Shown here piece after piece: positions 1-8,504 of a stretch of 64,000 nt of DNA. The translations under genes were made by a program, and so were the position numbers. The DNA lies in the NCBI RefSeq assembly GCF_900129965.1, contig NZ_FQXM01000006.1:62001-126000 (forward strand). Direction: 5' to 3'. Positions within the stretch are counted from its first letter, which is position 1, and each line of letters begins with the position of its first letter. The notes beneath the pieces were generated by a model. That model did no database searches. It had not been told where the DNA came from and saw only the letters and a program-made list of their open reading frames with translations. The DNA comes from Clostridium grantii DSM 8605. GTDB lineage: Bacteria; Bacillota; Clostridia; Clostridiales; Clostridiaceae.

Positions 1-751
1 TAAACCTGAATATGTTATCAATAAATAGCAATACATCTTGCCCATTATCCCTAAAATATTCAGCCATAGTTAATCCAGTTAAAGCAACTCTCATTCTTGC
101 TCCTGGCGGTTCATTCATTTGACCAAAAACTAAAGCTGTTTTATCTATTACTCCAGATTCTTTCATTTCATAATAAAGGTCATTTCCTTCTCTTGATCTT
201 TCTCCAACACCTGTGAAGACAGATAATCCGCCTTGCTCATTAGCTATATTATTTATTAATTCTTGGATAAGTACTGTTTTACCTACCCCTGCTCCTCCAA
301 AAAGACCAATTTTACCACCTTTTTTATAAGGCGCAACAAGATCTATAACTTTAATTCCAGTTTCAAACATTGCTGGCTGCACCGCTTGATCTACAAAAGA
401 AGGAGCCGGTCTATGAATAGGATAAAATTTATCCACTTTCAATTCTGGTTCTTTATCTATTGTATTTCCAAGTACATTAAATAACCTTCCCAATGTTTCT
501 TCCCCTACAGGAACTGAAATCGGCATTCCAGTATCTAACGCTTTCATACCTCTTTTTAAACCCTCTGTAGCTTCCATAGCTATAGTTCTTACAATATCAT
601 CACCAACATGTTGTTCTACTTCAGTTACAAGTATTCTATCTCCCATGTCGATTTTTATTTCATTAAGTATATCTGGCAAATTATCAGAATCAAATCTTAT
701 ATCGATAACAGGCCCAATAACTTGAACAACCTTACCGTAATTTTCAACCAA
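1..751 (-). CDS. atpD: F1Fo ATP synthase beta subunit (AtpD), 3' end beyond the window
   Basis: This is the catalytic subunit of the F1 head, which makes ATP at the cytoplasmic face of the membrane. The first 250 codons are visible. They hold the N-terminal beta barrel, the P-loop GGAGVGKT at residues 152-159, the catalytic Glu in GVGER (E184) and the Walker B stretch LLFID near 241-245. I place the start at a TTG preceded by a perfect AGGAGGTG ribosome binding site; no ATG with a better site lies nearby. It follows atpG by 12 bp in the atp operon. The gene is truncated only by the window edge, and atpC would be expected beyond it. Confidence 0.97.
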   Translation of the reverse strand, partial: MVENYGKVVQVIGPVIDIRFDSDNLPDILNEIKIDMGDRILVTEVEQHVGDDIVRTIAMEATEGLKRGMKALDTGMPISVPVGEETLGRLFNVLGNTIDKEPELKVDKFYPIHRPAPSFVDQAVQPAMFETGIKVIDLVAPYKKGGKIGLFGGAGVGKTVLIQELINNIANEQGGLSVFTGVGERSREGNDLYYEMKESGVIDKTALVFGQMNEPPGARMRVALTGLTMAEYFRDNGQDVLLFIDNIFRF

Positions 752-763
752 GATCTGCACCTC

Positions 764-1624
764 CTATTTCTGAGCTTCCGCACCACCAACAATTTCAGCT
801 ATAGCTTCAGTGATTGCACTTTGTCTTATTCTATTATATTTCAACTGAAGTTTATCAATAATATCATTCCCATTTTTATTTGCTGCATCCATTGCTGACA
901 TTCTAGCCCCTTGCTCACTGGCACGACTATTTAAGAAGAAATTATAGATACACTGTTTTATGTAAAAATGTGAAATATTAGTGAGGAATTCTTTTTCTTC
1001 TGGTTCAAATTCAAATGTAGTTTTTATAGCCTCTTTTGGTTCTTTTTCCTTTTCTATCGGTAAAAGTTTCTTCAACAAAACCTCCTGCTTGACAGGTGTA
1101 AAGTATTTTGTGTATATGCAATAAACCTCACCAAATTCGCCTTCATCAAAAATTTCGAAAATTTTTGTAGCAATAACATCTGCATCTTCTTCTTCAGGTA
1201 CATCGGAAATATCTACAAACTCCGCCACACTGGCTAGTCCTGTTTTTCTCAACATACCTCTAGCTTTTTGGCCTATAGTTATTATTTGACAATTTTCTTT
1301 GTTGCCACCAATTTCTTTCACTAATTTATCAAATACACTAGCATTAAACGATCCACAAAGGCCTAAATCAGAACTGAAGACAATATATAATTTTTTTTTG
1401 CAATTAGAGCACTCAAAGTATTTATTATCAATATGTGAACCATAAGTTATTATTTGATCAATAGTATGACTAAAACTTCTATAAAATTGATTATTTACAA
1501 GTAATTTTGATGATACTTTTCTAAGTTTAGAACTTGCAACTAATCCCATGGCTCTAGTGATTTTTTGAGTATTTTTTATTGATTTTATACGCCTCTTTAA
1601 TGAAACCAAACTCGTTTCTGACAT
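764..1624 (-). CDS. atpG: F1Fo ATP synthase gamma subunit (AtpG)
   Basis: This is the central rotor shaft of F1, linking the c-ring to the catalytic head. The 286-residue length is normal. The N-terminal helix with the KRRIKSIKNTQKITRAMGLV-type signature and the C-terminal helix with ARMSAMDAANKN are both visible; these form the coiled coil inside the alpha3beta3 ring. A GGAGGTG site precedes the ATG. It lies between atpA and atpD with short gaps, consistent with one operon. Confidence 0.97.
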   Translation of the reverse strand: MSETSLVSLKRRIKSIKNTQKITRAMGLVASSKLRKVSSKLLVNNQFYRSFSHTIDQIITYGSHIDNKYFECSNCKKKLYIVFSSDLGLCGSFNASVFDKLVKEIGGNKENCQIITIGQKARGMLRKTGLASVAEFVDISDVPEEEDADVIATKIFEIFDEGEFGEVYCIYTKYFTPVKQEVLLKKLLPIEKEKEPKEAIKTTFEFEPEEKEFLTNISHFYIKQCIYNFFLNSRASEQGARMSAMDAANKNGNDIIDKLQLKYNRIRQSAITEAIAEIVGGAEAQK

Positions 1625-1647
1625 GTTTCACCTCCAGATGCAATCAT

Positions 1648-3162
1648 CTATTCTGTAGCCAAGAAAATATTCTTAAACTCTTCAATAGCTTTATTTAAAT
1701 TTAATTTTATGTCTTCTGTTAAAGATTGTTTTTCTATAATTGATTTAGCAATATCTCTGTGATGTGTATCCATGAAATCAAAGAAATCTTCTTCAAATTG
1801 ACGTATGTCAGATACTTTTATATCACTCAAATAGTTATTAACACCTGCATAAAGAATCATAACCTGTTTTTCTACTTTCATAGGACTAGATGAATTTTGT
1901 TTTAAAATCTCCACTAATCTTTTTCCTTTTTCAAGTCGATTTTTTGCTACACTATCTAAATCTGATCCCAATTGTGCAAAAGCAGCTAATTCTCTATACT
2001 GTGCTAATTCAAGCCTTAATGTTCCCGTAACTTGTTTCATAGCTTTTATTTGTGCTTTACCACCTACACGAGATACTGATATTCCTGCATTTACTGCCGG
2101 TCTTTGACCTGCATTAAAAAGCTCACTTTCTAAGAATATTTGTCCATCTGTTATTGAAATAACATTTGTAGGTATATATGCTGTTACATCGCCTGCCAAA
2201 GTTTCAATAATAGGTAAAGCAGTAATTGATCCTCCACCTAATTCATCTGATAACTTTGCAGCTCTTTCAAGTAATCTTGAATGTAAGTAGAAAACATCTC
2301 CTGGATAAGCTTCTCTTCCTGGCGGTCTACGAAGTAATAGTGACATAGTTCTATAGGATACAGCGTGTTTTGTTAAGTCATCATAAACTATTAAAACATC
2401 TTTTCCCTCTTCCATAAAATACTCTGCCATACTGCATCCAGCAAAAGGTGCCAAATACTGTAATGGAGCTGATTCTGAAGCTGTAGAACACACAACTATA
2501 GTGTAGTCTAATGCTCCTTGTTCCTTCATAGTATTTACAAGTTGAGCTACTGTAGATTGTTTTTGACCTATAGCTACATATATACAAATAACATTTTTGC
2601 CCTTTTGATTTAATATTGTGTCTAAAGCAATAGCTGTTTTACCTGTTTGCCTATCTCCAATAATTAACTCTCTTTGTCCTTTACCAATGGGTATCATAGA
2701 ATCTATAGCTTTTATCCCCGTTTGTAACGGTTCATCTACAGATTTTCTATCAATAACTCCAGGTGCGTGACCTTCTACTGGTCTAGTTTGTTTTGTTTTT
2801 ATAGGCCCTTTACCATCAATTTCTTTTCCTAGAGAATTAACTACTCTTCCGATTAATTCTTCTCCAACAGGTACCTCAACAATTTTACCAGTACTTTTTA
2901 CTACGTCTCCTTCTCTAATACCCTTCTCAGAACCCAGTAGAACACATGCTACATTATCATGTTCAAGGTTAAGCGCAATACCATAGACACCACTTGGAAA
3001 TTCTAACAGTTCACCTTCCATGCAGTCTTCTAATCCATATACTCTTGCTACTCCATCCCCTATCTGAATAATAGTTCCTGAATCTACTGTTCCCATTTTA
3101 TTCTTATATCCTTCAATTTCACGTTTAATAATGGATGTGATTTCTTCTGGATTGATATTCAC
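1648..3162 (-). CDS. atpA: F1Fo ATP synthase alpha subunit (AtpA)
   Basis: This is the non-catalytic nucleotide-binding subunit of F1. The 504-residue length is standard. The P-loop GDRQTGKT is at residues 169-176, and the SVSRVGG signature that carries the arginine finger is present in the second half. The start is GTG, read from an AAGGTG site 5 bp upstream. It follows atpH by 18 bp in the operon. Confidence 0.98.
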   Translation of the reverse strand: MNINPEEITSIIKREIEGYKNKMGTVDSGTIIQIGDGVARVYGLEDCMEGELLEFPSGVYGIALNLEHDNVACVLLGSEKGIREGDVVKSTGKIVEVPVGEELIGRVVNSLGKEIDGKGPIKTKQTRPVEGHAPGVIDRKSVDEPLQTGIKAIDSMIPIGKGQRELIIGDRQTGKTAIALDTILNQKGKNVICIYVAIGQKQSTVAQLVNTMKEQGALDYTIVVCSTASESAPLQYLAPFAGCSMAEYFMEEGKDVLIVYDDLTKHAVSYRTMSLLLRRPPGREAYPGDVFYLHSRLLERAAKLSDELGGGSITALPIIETLAGDVTAYIPTNVISITDGQIFLESELFNAGQRPAVNAGISVSRVGGKAQIKAMKQVTGTLRLELAQYRELAAFAQLGSDLDSVAKNRLEKGKRLVEILKQNSSSPMKVEKQVMILYAGVNNYLSDIKVSDIRQFEEDFFDFMDTHHRDIAKSIIEKQSLTEDIKLNLNKAIEEFKNIFLATE

Positions 3163-3180
3163 GAGAACACCTTCTTTCTT

Positions 3181-3720
3181 TTAATAAAGTCCTCCAACCA
3201 GTTGTCTAATTTCTGCAAACCTGGTTTTAATACTGCTATCTATTACATCGTCACCTATTCTAAGGAAAACTCCGCCTATAAGACTTTCATCCACTTCTTC
3301 TTTTAAAAGAACGATTTTATCATACTTTTCTTCCAATTTATTTATAAGAGTATCTCTTTCAGAATCATTTAACTTTATTGCTGTTTTAACATGTGCAACA
3401 ATTGTACTATGTCGCTCTAAATAGATTTTAACCATTTCTCTATACTTTTCTTCTAAAAATAGTATTCTATCTTTTTTTAGTAAAACAATAATAAAATTTA
3501 ATAATTTAGGATGAATTTTATCATTAAAAATATTCTTAATAATATTAATTTTCCGTTCAGTAGGAATCTGAGGATGTTTTATTATTTCCATAAATTCTTT
3601 GTTGTTTTTTGTAAGAGCAATTAAAGCTTTTAAATCTTCAAGAAATTCTTCTAATCTACCTTCTTCTTCAGCTACTTCATATAAAGCTAACGCATAACGT
3701 CGATCAAGATGTTCATACAT
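3181..3720 (-). CDS. atpH: F1Fo ATP synthase delta subunit (AtpH)
   Basis: This is the peripheral-stalk cap that joins the b-subunit dimer to the top of F1. At 179 residues it has the family's usual size, with an N-terminal helical bundle (RRYALALYEVAEEEGRLEEF) and a conserved C-terminal part (SLIGGVFLRIGDDVIDSSI). It starts 2 bp after the atpF stop, so translational coupling is likely. Confidence 0.95.
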   Translation of the reverse strand: MYEHLDRRYALALYEVAEEEGRLEEFLEDLKALIALTKNNKEFMEIIKHPQIPTERKINIIKNIFNDKIHPKLLNFIIVLLKKDRILFLEEKYREMVKIYLERHSTIVAHVKTAIKLNDSERDTLINKLEEKYDKIVLLKEEVDESLIGGVFLRIGDDVIDSSIKTRFAEIRQLVGGLY

Positions 3721-3722
3721 AA

Positions 3723-4199
3723 CTAAATACCTACCTTAGAAATAAAATCATCAATAAGCCTTCTATGTTCTTCTTCATCAATGGATTTCTCTAAAACCTT
3801 GGTAGATAGTGTAATAGCTAAATCAATAGATTTATTTTTTATTTCTTCTTCTAATTTTACTTTTTCTCTTTCTATTTCCAAGTTCGCTCTTTCAATTATC
3901 TTTTTAGATTCTACTTTGGCATCCATAACAATATCTTCATATACCTTTTGAGCCTTGGTCTTATACTCTTCAACTATTAGTTTACTTTCTTTCTTTGACT
4001 TAACTAATAGTTTCTTGTTTTCTGCAAGGATCTCATCAGACTTAACTTTATTTTTTTTCGCTTCATTTATATCCTTATCTATCTTATTACTTCTTTCAAG
4101 AAGAATCTTATTTACTTTTTCATGAAAGAAATATTTGTAAACATAAAGAAAAATCAAAAAGTTAATGATTGCCATTATAGTTGTCCGATAATCAATCAT
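3723..4199 (-). CDS. atpF: F1Fo ATP synthase b subunit (AtpF)
   Basis: This is the peripheral stalk subunit. One N-terminal membrane helix (about residues 6-25) is followed by a long, highly charged coiled coil (about 30-140), the expected architecture for a 158-residue b subunit. A GGAGG site precedes the ATG. It lies between atpE and atpH in the operon. Confidence 0.95.
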   Translation of the reverse strand: MIDYRTTIMAIINFLIFLYVYKYFFHEKVNKILLERSNKIDKDINEAKKNKVKSDEILAENKKLLVKSKKESKLIVEEYKTKAQKVYEDIVMDAKVESKKIIERANLEIEREKVKLEEEIKNKSIDLAITLSTKVLEKSIDEEEHRRLIDDFISKVGI

Positions 4200-4260
4200 C
4201 GCAAAGCCTCCTTTGCTCCTATTTTTCTATAAATAAACATTTTTATTAACAATAAATATT

Positions 4261-4497
4261 TTAAATAACAACTTTTAAAACTAATAAAATACCTATTAAA
4301 AATCCATAAATTGCAGTAGCCTCAGATAAAGCTCCCCCTATAACTAATACTTTTATTATATCATTTGTTGATTCTGGCTGCCTTGATACACTTTCAACTG
4401 CCTTAGCTGTTGCATTACCTGTTCCAATACCTCCACCAATACAAGATAGTGCTGCTATGCCTGCTCCAATAGCTATTAAACCTGCTGTAAAATCCAT
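4261..4497 (-). CDS. atpE: F1Fo ATP synthase c subunit (AtpE), proton-type site predicted
   Basis: This is the membrane rotor-ring subunit: a 78-residue helical hairpin with a polar loop (RQPEST, residues 39-44). The ion-binding carboxylate is E59 in the second helix. In sodium-type rings such as that of Ilyobacter, a glutamine stands in helix 1 and the carboxylate is followed by Ser-Thr. Here the helix-1 position is Thr26, in the GIGTGN turn, and E59 is followed by Ala-Thr. From these residues I infer proton rather than sodium coupling. A strong AGGAGG site fits the high copy number needed for the ring. Confidence 0.97.
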   Translation of the reverse strand: MDFTAGLIAIGAGIAALSCIGGGIGTGNATAKAVESVSRQPESTNDIIKVLVIGGALSEATAIYGFLIGILLVLKVVI

Positions 4498-4555
4498 TTT
4501 TAAAACCTCCTATTTTTTATTGTAATTCATTTTTTTAAGATGATTGTTACTTTTA

Positions 4556-5230
4556 TTAGTGTTCTGCTATAATTTTTATATTAATCATAGTCAGCATAAT
4601 AAATATAAGCATTTGTATAGCCCCATCAAATATATCGAAATAAAAATGAAACGGGATTGGTATTCCAATTTGAGCAATCCATCCTATATTACCTAAAGAA
4701 TCATATATCAATTCTATAATAATTGTGGCTGCTGCAATGTTTCCAAAAAGTCTTAGGCTAAGTGAAATAGGTAGCATTATACGTTCCATTATGTTTATTG
4801 GTAATATTACCGCAACTGGTTTAGTATATCCCACAAAATATTCCTTTATTCCATGCTCTTTAATTGTGTATGCTTGTATTACAATAAACACAACTGCTCC
4901 TAAAGATAAAGTAATGCTTAAATCTCTTGTAGGCGGTGCTATTCCTACCATTCCCGATAAATTCATTAACAATATAAAGGCTGCTAAAGCACCTATAAAA
5001 GGAGCAAATCCTTTCCTTTTTTCCCCCATATTATCCTTAACTAAATTATTAATATATTCAACTATAATTTCTAAAACACTTTGTCTTTTGTCTGGGTTTT
5101 CTTTTAAGTTTCTCACAAATATTTTAGAAAAAATAAAAAACAAAATAATAATTGCCCATTGAACAATGATTCCTTCTGTAAAACCCAACTTACCATTAAA
5201 CAAAGTAAAAACTGGTACAATTTCCTCCAT
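4556..5230 (-). CDS. atpB: F1Fo ATP synthase a subunit (AtpB)
   Basis: This is the stator membrane subunit that forms the ion half-channels. The 224-residue protein has about five hydrophobic segments. The essential arginine is R160 in the SLSLRLFGNI motif, which faces the c-ring carboxylate. It lies upstream of atpE in the operon, as usual. Confidence 0.96.
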   Translation of the reverse strand: MEEIVPVFTLFNGKLGFTEGIIVQWAIIILFFIFSKIFVRNLKENPDKRQSVLEIIVEYINNLVKDNMGEKRKGFAPFIGALAAFILLMNLSGMVGIAPPTRDLSITLSLGAVVFIVIQAYTIKEHGIKEYFVGYTKPVAVILPINIMERIMLPISLSLRLFGNIAAATIIIELIYDSLGNIGWIAQIGIPIPFHFYFDIFDGAIQMLIFIMLTMINIKIIAEH

Positions 5231-5247
5231 AAAATCACTTCCTTGTC

Positions 5248-5619
5248 TTAATCACATTTATTTAAAAATGGATATAAAATAATAGAAATAAAATGTAATA
5301 AGAATCCTGAACAAAAAGCAAATAAATAATTTGTTTTTGAAAGATAAATTAATACTGCTATACCTACAATTATAATAATTCTAGAATAATAACTTAAAAT
5401 AATTACGGGTACATTTTTAAATTTGTTTGATTTTAATACTTTGGTGGTTATTAAAGTATTAACGCCAAAATTTATGCAAGCAACAAAAATTCCAATTAAT
5501 ACTGGAAATATATATTCCGGATATGTAAAATATAAAAGTAACACTACAATAAGTGAAATGACCAAATCATACTTTACTAAAATCTTACACATATATACTA
5601 CATCTTTGTCATTATGCAT
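5248..5619 (-). CDS. atpI: AtpI-like ATP synthase subunit I, first gene of the atp operon
   Basis: This is a 123-residue membrane protein with four predicted helices (about residues 17-34, 39-57, 70-90 and 95-115). Its size, topology and position directly before atpB match AtpI, a poorly conserved accessory protein proposed to help c-ring assembly. Sequence conservation is weak, so the call rests largely on synteny. A GGGAGAG site precedes the ATG. Confidence 0.8.
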   Translation of the reverse strand: MHNDKDVVYMCKILVKYDLVISLIVVLLLYFTYPEYIFPVLIGIFVACINFGVNTLITTKVLKSNKFKNVPVIILSYYSRIIIIVGIAVLIYLSKTNYLFAFCSGFLLHFISIILYPFLNKCD

Positions 5620-6070
5620 ATACTCTCCCTTTTTACATTAAATATTTTTTAAACTAAAGTTTAGAAACCACTGTGATTTTTAAGCAAGTTACATACAAGT
5701 ATATATGCGAATTGATAACATTCATAATTATATATTAATTATTGAAATAATAAAAATTGTTTAATCTTGATAAATTATCATTTATTATGATATTTAATTA
5801 ATTTAATTGTTTTTTATCACTTTTTACTATCGTATCTAAATATTAATAGCTTATAATTCCATTTACTCCATTATTCAAAAAATATTTTAGAAAATATATA
5901 AAATCACTTTTTGTAAACGTTTGTTTAGAAACAGTTATTTTTACTGTATTATTGCTTATATAACCCCTCTTAGCATATCAATTTTTATTTAAAATCTGTT
6001 TTTAAAATTAAAATTATGCAGGATTTTATAAATCAAAATATACTTTCTTACCTTTCTAAAATTTAATTAT
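5620..6070. other. AT-rich gap upstream of the atp operon, no gene seen
   Basis: About 450 bp lie between the first atp gene and the terminator of the upstream deaminase gene. I found no open frame with a ribosome binding site. The atp promoter should lie here on the minus strand. There are TATAAT-like hexamers (for example at 5727-5732), but none has a good -35 element at the right distance, so I do not call a promoter. Confidence 0.5.
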
Positions 6071-6110
6071 TTAGAAAAAAAAAGCAAGTTTTATAAAAAA
6101 ACTTGCTTTT
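6071..6110 (-). terminator. Rho-independent terminator after the dCMP deaminase gene
   Basis: The arms AAAGCAAGTT (6081-6090) and AACTTGCTTT flank a short loop. On the minus strand the hairpin is followed by nine T residues. It begins directly at the stop codon of the deaminase gene and separates it from the atp operon. Confidence 0.9.
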
Positions 6111-6599
6111 TTAATAACCTACATCATCAAATAACGAATCATCGTTATCTATCCATTGTTCAACATTTATAACTCTATATTCATTTTTTGTATCTCTAAT
6201 TACAACTTTTTCAATACCCGAATTTATTATCATTCTTTTACATAAAGTACATGAATTGGAATTTTCAACAAAATCATCTGTTGTTGCATCTTTCCCTACA
6301 AGATATAAAGTTGAATTTATCATATCTTTTCTAGATGCACTTATTATAGCATTAGCTTCTGAATGTACAGAACGACATAATTCATAGTGAGTTCCTCTTG
6401 GAATGTTTAGTTCCTGTCTACGACAAACTCCCATATCAGAACAATTTTTTCTACCTCTCGGTGCTCCCGTATATCCTGTTGAAATTATTTCATCATTTTT
6501 TACTATTATAGAACCATAATTTCTTCTTAAACAAGTTCCTCTTCCAAGCACCGTTTCCGCAATATCTAAATAGTAATTATGCTTATCTCTTCTTTCCAT
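6111..6599 (-). CDS. Deoxycytidylate (dCMP) deaminase family protein
   Basis: This zinc-dependent deaminase probably converts dCMP to dUMP for thymidylate synthesis. The catalytic motif is VHSEANA, supplying the zinc His and the proton-shuttle Glu; it is paired with SCTLC, the second zinc motif, where Ser replaces the usual Pro before the first Cys. An upstream Cys/His-rich stretch (CSDMGVCRR) matches dCMP deaminases of the ComEB type. I start at the ATG at 6599, which has GGGGAGG upstream; an in-frame extension to 6653 adds a hydrophobic leader that the family lacks. It is downstream of upp. Confidence 0.88.
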   Translation of the reverse strand: MERRDKHNYYLDIAETVLGRGTCLRRNYGSIIVKNDEIISTGYTGAPRGRKNCSDMGVCRRQELNIPRGTHYELCRSVHSEANAIISASRKDMINSTLYLVGKDATTDDFVENSNSCTLCKRMIINSGIEKVVIRDTKNEYRVINVEQWIDNDDSLFDDVGY

Positions 6600-6728
6600 C
6601 ACTGCTCGCCTCCCCTTGCAAATTACAATTATTATAAACGAAAATATCAACAAATTAAAGCTTTTAAATATAATCTATTTAATTTTCAGCAAAAATTTTA
6701 TGCTAAATAAAAATATTTAACTAAATCT

Positions 6729-6776
6729 TAACAAAAGAAATCTCAGTATAATTTTGAATTTATACTGAGATTTTTA
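6729..6776 (-). terminator. Terminator after upp
   Basis: A 13-bp perfect inverted repeat, with arms at 6738-6750 and 6761-6773 (AAATCTCAGTATA and its complement), is followed on the minus strand by a T-rich run. It ends the upp transcript before the deaminase gene. Confidence 0.8.
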
Positions 6777-6819
6777 AAATCATCTTTATTGTATTATCTT
6801 TCAAATTCTTACGAATTTA

Positions 6820-7449
6820 TTATTTAGTGCCGTATAATCTATCTCCTGCATCACCTAAACCAGGAACAATATATCCATGCTCATTTAACTTCTCATCAAT
6901 ATCTGCTACGTATATATCAACATCAGGATGTGCATTCATAACAGCTTTAATTCCTTCTGGAGAAGAAATCAAACACATTAATCTGATATTCTTAGCGCCT
7001 CTTTTCTTAAGAGCATCAATAGCATCTATTGCAGATCCACCAGTTGCAAGCATTGGATCTGTAACTATAATATCTCTTTCATCAATGTCTTGTGGCAATT
7101 TGCAGAAATATTCTACAGGTTTTAAAGTTTCTTCATCTCTATACATACCAATATGACCAACTTTAGCAGCTGGAATTAATTTCAATACTCCATCTACCAT
7201 TCCTAAACCTGCTCTTAATATAGGAACTATAGCTAATTTTTTACCTGCAAGCATTTTACATTTTGTTTTGCATATAGGCGTTTCAATTTCAACTTCTTCT
7301 AATGGTAATTCTCTTGTTACTTCATAAGCCATTAGCATTGCAACCTCTTCTACTAATTCTCTAAAGTCCTTTGACCCTGTTTCAACGCTTCTTATAAACG
7401 CAAGTTTATGTAGTATAAGTGGATGTGCTATTTGTGTAACTTTACTCAT
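6820..7449 (-). CDS. upp: Uracil phosphoribosyltransferase
   Basis: It converts uracil and PRPP to UMP in pyrimidine salvage. The 209-residue length is exact for the family. The PRPP-binding loop DPMLATGGSA is present, as is the conserved C-terminal GYIVPGLGDAGDRLYG region that binds uracil. It follows rpiB in the same orientation with a 40-bp gap. Confidence 0.97.
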   Translation of the reverse strand: MSKVTQIAHPLILHKLAFIRSVETGSKDFRELVEEVAMLMAYEVTRELPLEEVEIETPICKTKCKMLAGKKLAIVPILRAGLGMVDGVLKLIPAAKVGHIGMYRDEETLKPVEYFCKLPQDIDERDIIVTDPMLATGGSAIDAIDALKKRGAKNIRLMCLISSPEGIKAVMNAHPDVDIYVADIDEKLNEHGYIVPGLGDAGDRLYGTK

Positions 7450-7489
7450 GATAATACCTCCTATTATTTATTTAATAACCTATAAGTCA

Positions 7490-7939
7490 TTATTTGCAAT
7501 ATTTTTTTTCTATTTCTGTAATTTTATTAACTCTTCGTGCATGTCTATCCCCTTCAAATTGGGAATTTAAAAATGTATCTACTATGTCTATAGCAAGACC
7601 AGGACCAACAACTCTCTCACCCATTGCAAGAATATTTGCATCATTATGCTCTCTAGTAGCATGAGCACTAAATGTATCATGACAAAGAGCCGCCCTTATT
7701 CCTGGTACTTTATTAGCAGATATACTAATTCCAATTCCTGTTCCACAAATAAGAATACCAAAATCATAATTTTTATTTGATACTTCTACAGCAACCTTTT
7801 CTGCATAATCCGGATAATCACAAGATTCCTCTGTGTAAGTCCCAAAATCTTTGAACTCAATATTTTTGCTTTCTAAATGTTTAATAATCTCAACCTTCAA
7901 ACTATAACCACCATGGTCGCTTCCTAATGCTACTTTCAT
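7490..7939 (-). CDS. rpiB: Ribose-5-phosphate isomerase B
   Basis: It interconverts ribose 5-phosphate and ribulose 5-phosphate. The 149-residue protein begins with the family signature KVALGSDHGGY. It carries the catalytic cysteine C65 in ICGTGIGIS, and the REHNDAN region near residue 100 holds the catalytic His. It sits between ywlE and upp, the usual clostridial order. Confidence 0.96.
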   Translation of the reverse strand: MKVALGSDHGGYSLKVEIIKHLESKNIEFKDFGTYTEESCDYPDYAEKVAVEVSNKNYDFGILICGTGIGISISANKVPGIRAALCHDTFSAHATREHNDANILAMGERVVGPGLAIDIVDTFLNSQFEGDRHARRVNKITEIEKKYCK

Positions 7940-7966
7940 TTTTTGTACCTCCCTTTATAGATTTAA

Positions 7967-8419
7967 TTAACTAATATAAGCAATTTTATCTATTATTTTA
8001 TCTATTTTTTCTAAAAGTATATCAAATGTTTCCTCATAAACAACTATATTTTCGCCAAAAGGGTCTATAATATCACCCTTTTCACCTAAAAATTCTTTAA
8101 TTGTAAAAACCTTTTTTTCAATATGAGGATATTTGTTTTTTAATATTTCTGCAATATATTCTGTCATTGTCAAAATCAAAAAACTATTATCCAAATGTTC
8201 ATCTTTAAGCTTTACTGCTTCCCTTTCGCTGAAATCTAAATTGAATCTCCTCAATATTAAATTTGATGCATTCTTTGTAGCTAAACTACCAGGTATGGGT
8301 GATATTCCTGCAGATATAGCTTTTGCATTTAAACCCTTTTCTTTTGATAGTTCTTTAAATATAGCTTCAGCCATAACACTTCTACATGTATTTCCTGTAC
8401 ACACAAATAACAGTTGCAT
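7967..8419 (-). CDS. ywlE: Low-molecular-weight phosphatase, YwlE-type protein arginine phosphatase
   Basis: The phosphatase loop CTGNTCRS starts at Cys7, and the general acid lies in the DPFGE motif near the C-terminus. Residue 11 is Thr. In Bacillus YwlE this Thr sets specificity for phosphoarginine, where tyrosine phosphatases have a bulkier Ile or Leu. I therefore infer an arginine phosphatase acting on protein quality-control targets. Synteny (sua5, ywlE, rpiB, upp) supports the name; the partner kinase McsB is not in the window. Confidence 0.85.
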   Translation of the reverse strand: MQLLFVCTGNTCRSVMAEAIFKELSKEKGLNAKAISAGISPIPGSLATKNASNLILRRFNLDFSEREAVKLKDEHLDNSFLILTMTEYIAEILKNKYPHIEKKVFTIKEFLGEKGDIIDPFGENIVVYEETFDILLEKIDKIIDKIAYIS

Positions 8420-8504
8420 TTAGCACACCTTCCCCCATGAACTTTATTACCTTATACAACTTTTCTTAATTATCTCATTTATATTTATTTTTTTCAAATG
8501 TTAA

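Noticed and set aside
5912..5925. CcpA cre-like sequence containing AAACGTTT upstream of the atp operon
   Set aside because: Only the left half and centre match the cre consensus; the last three positions do not. No promoter could be placed beside it.
6600..6653. Longer N-terminus for the dCMP deaminase
   Set aside because: The extension is hydrophobic and unlike the cytosolic family, and the ATG at 6599 has a good ribosome binding site.
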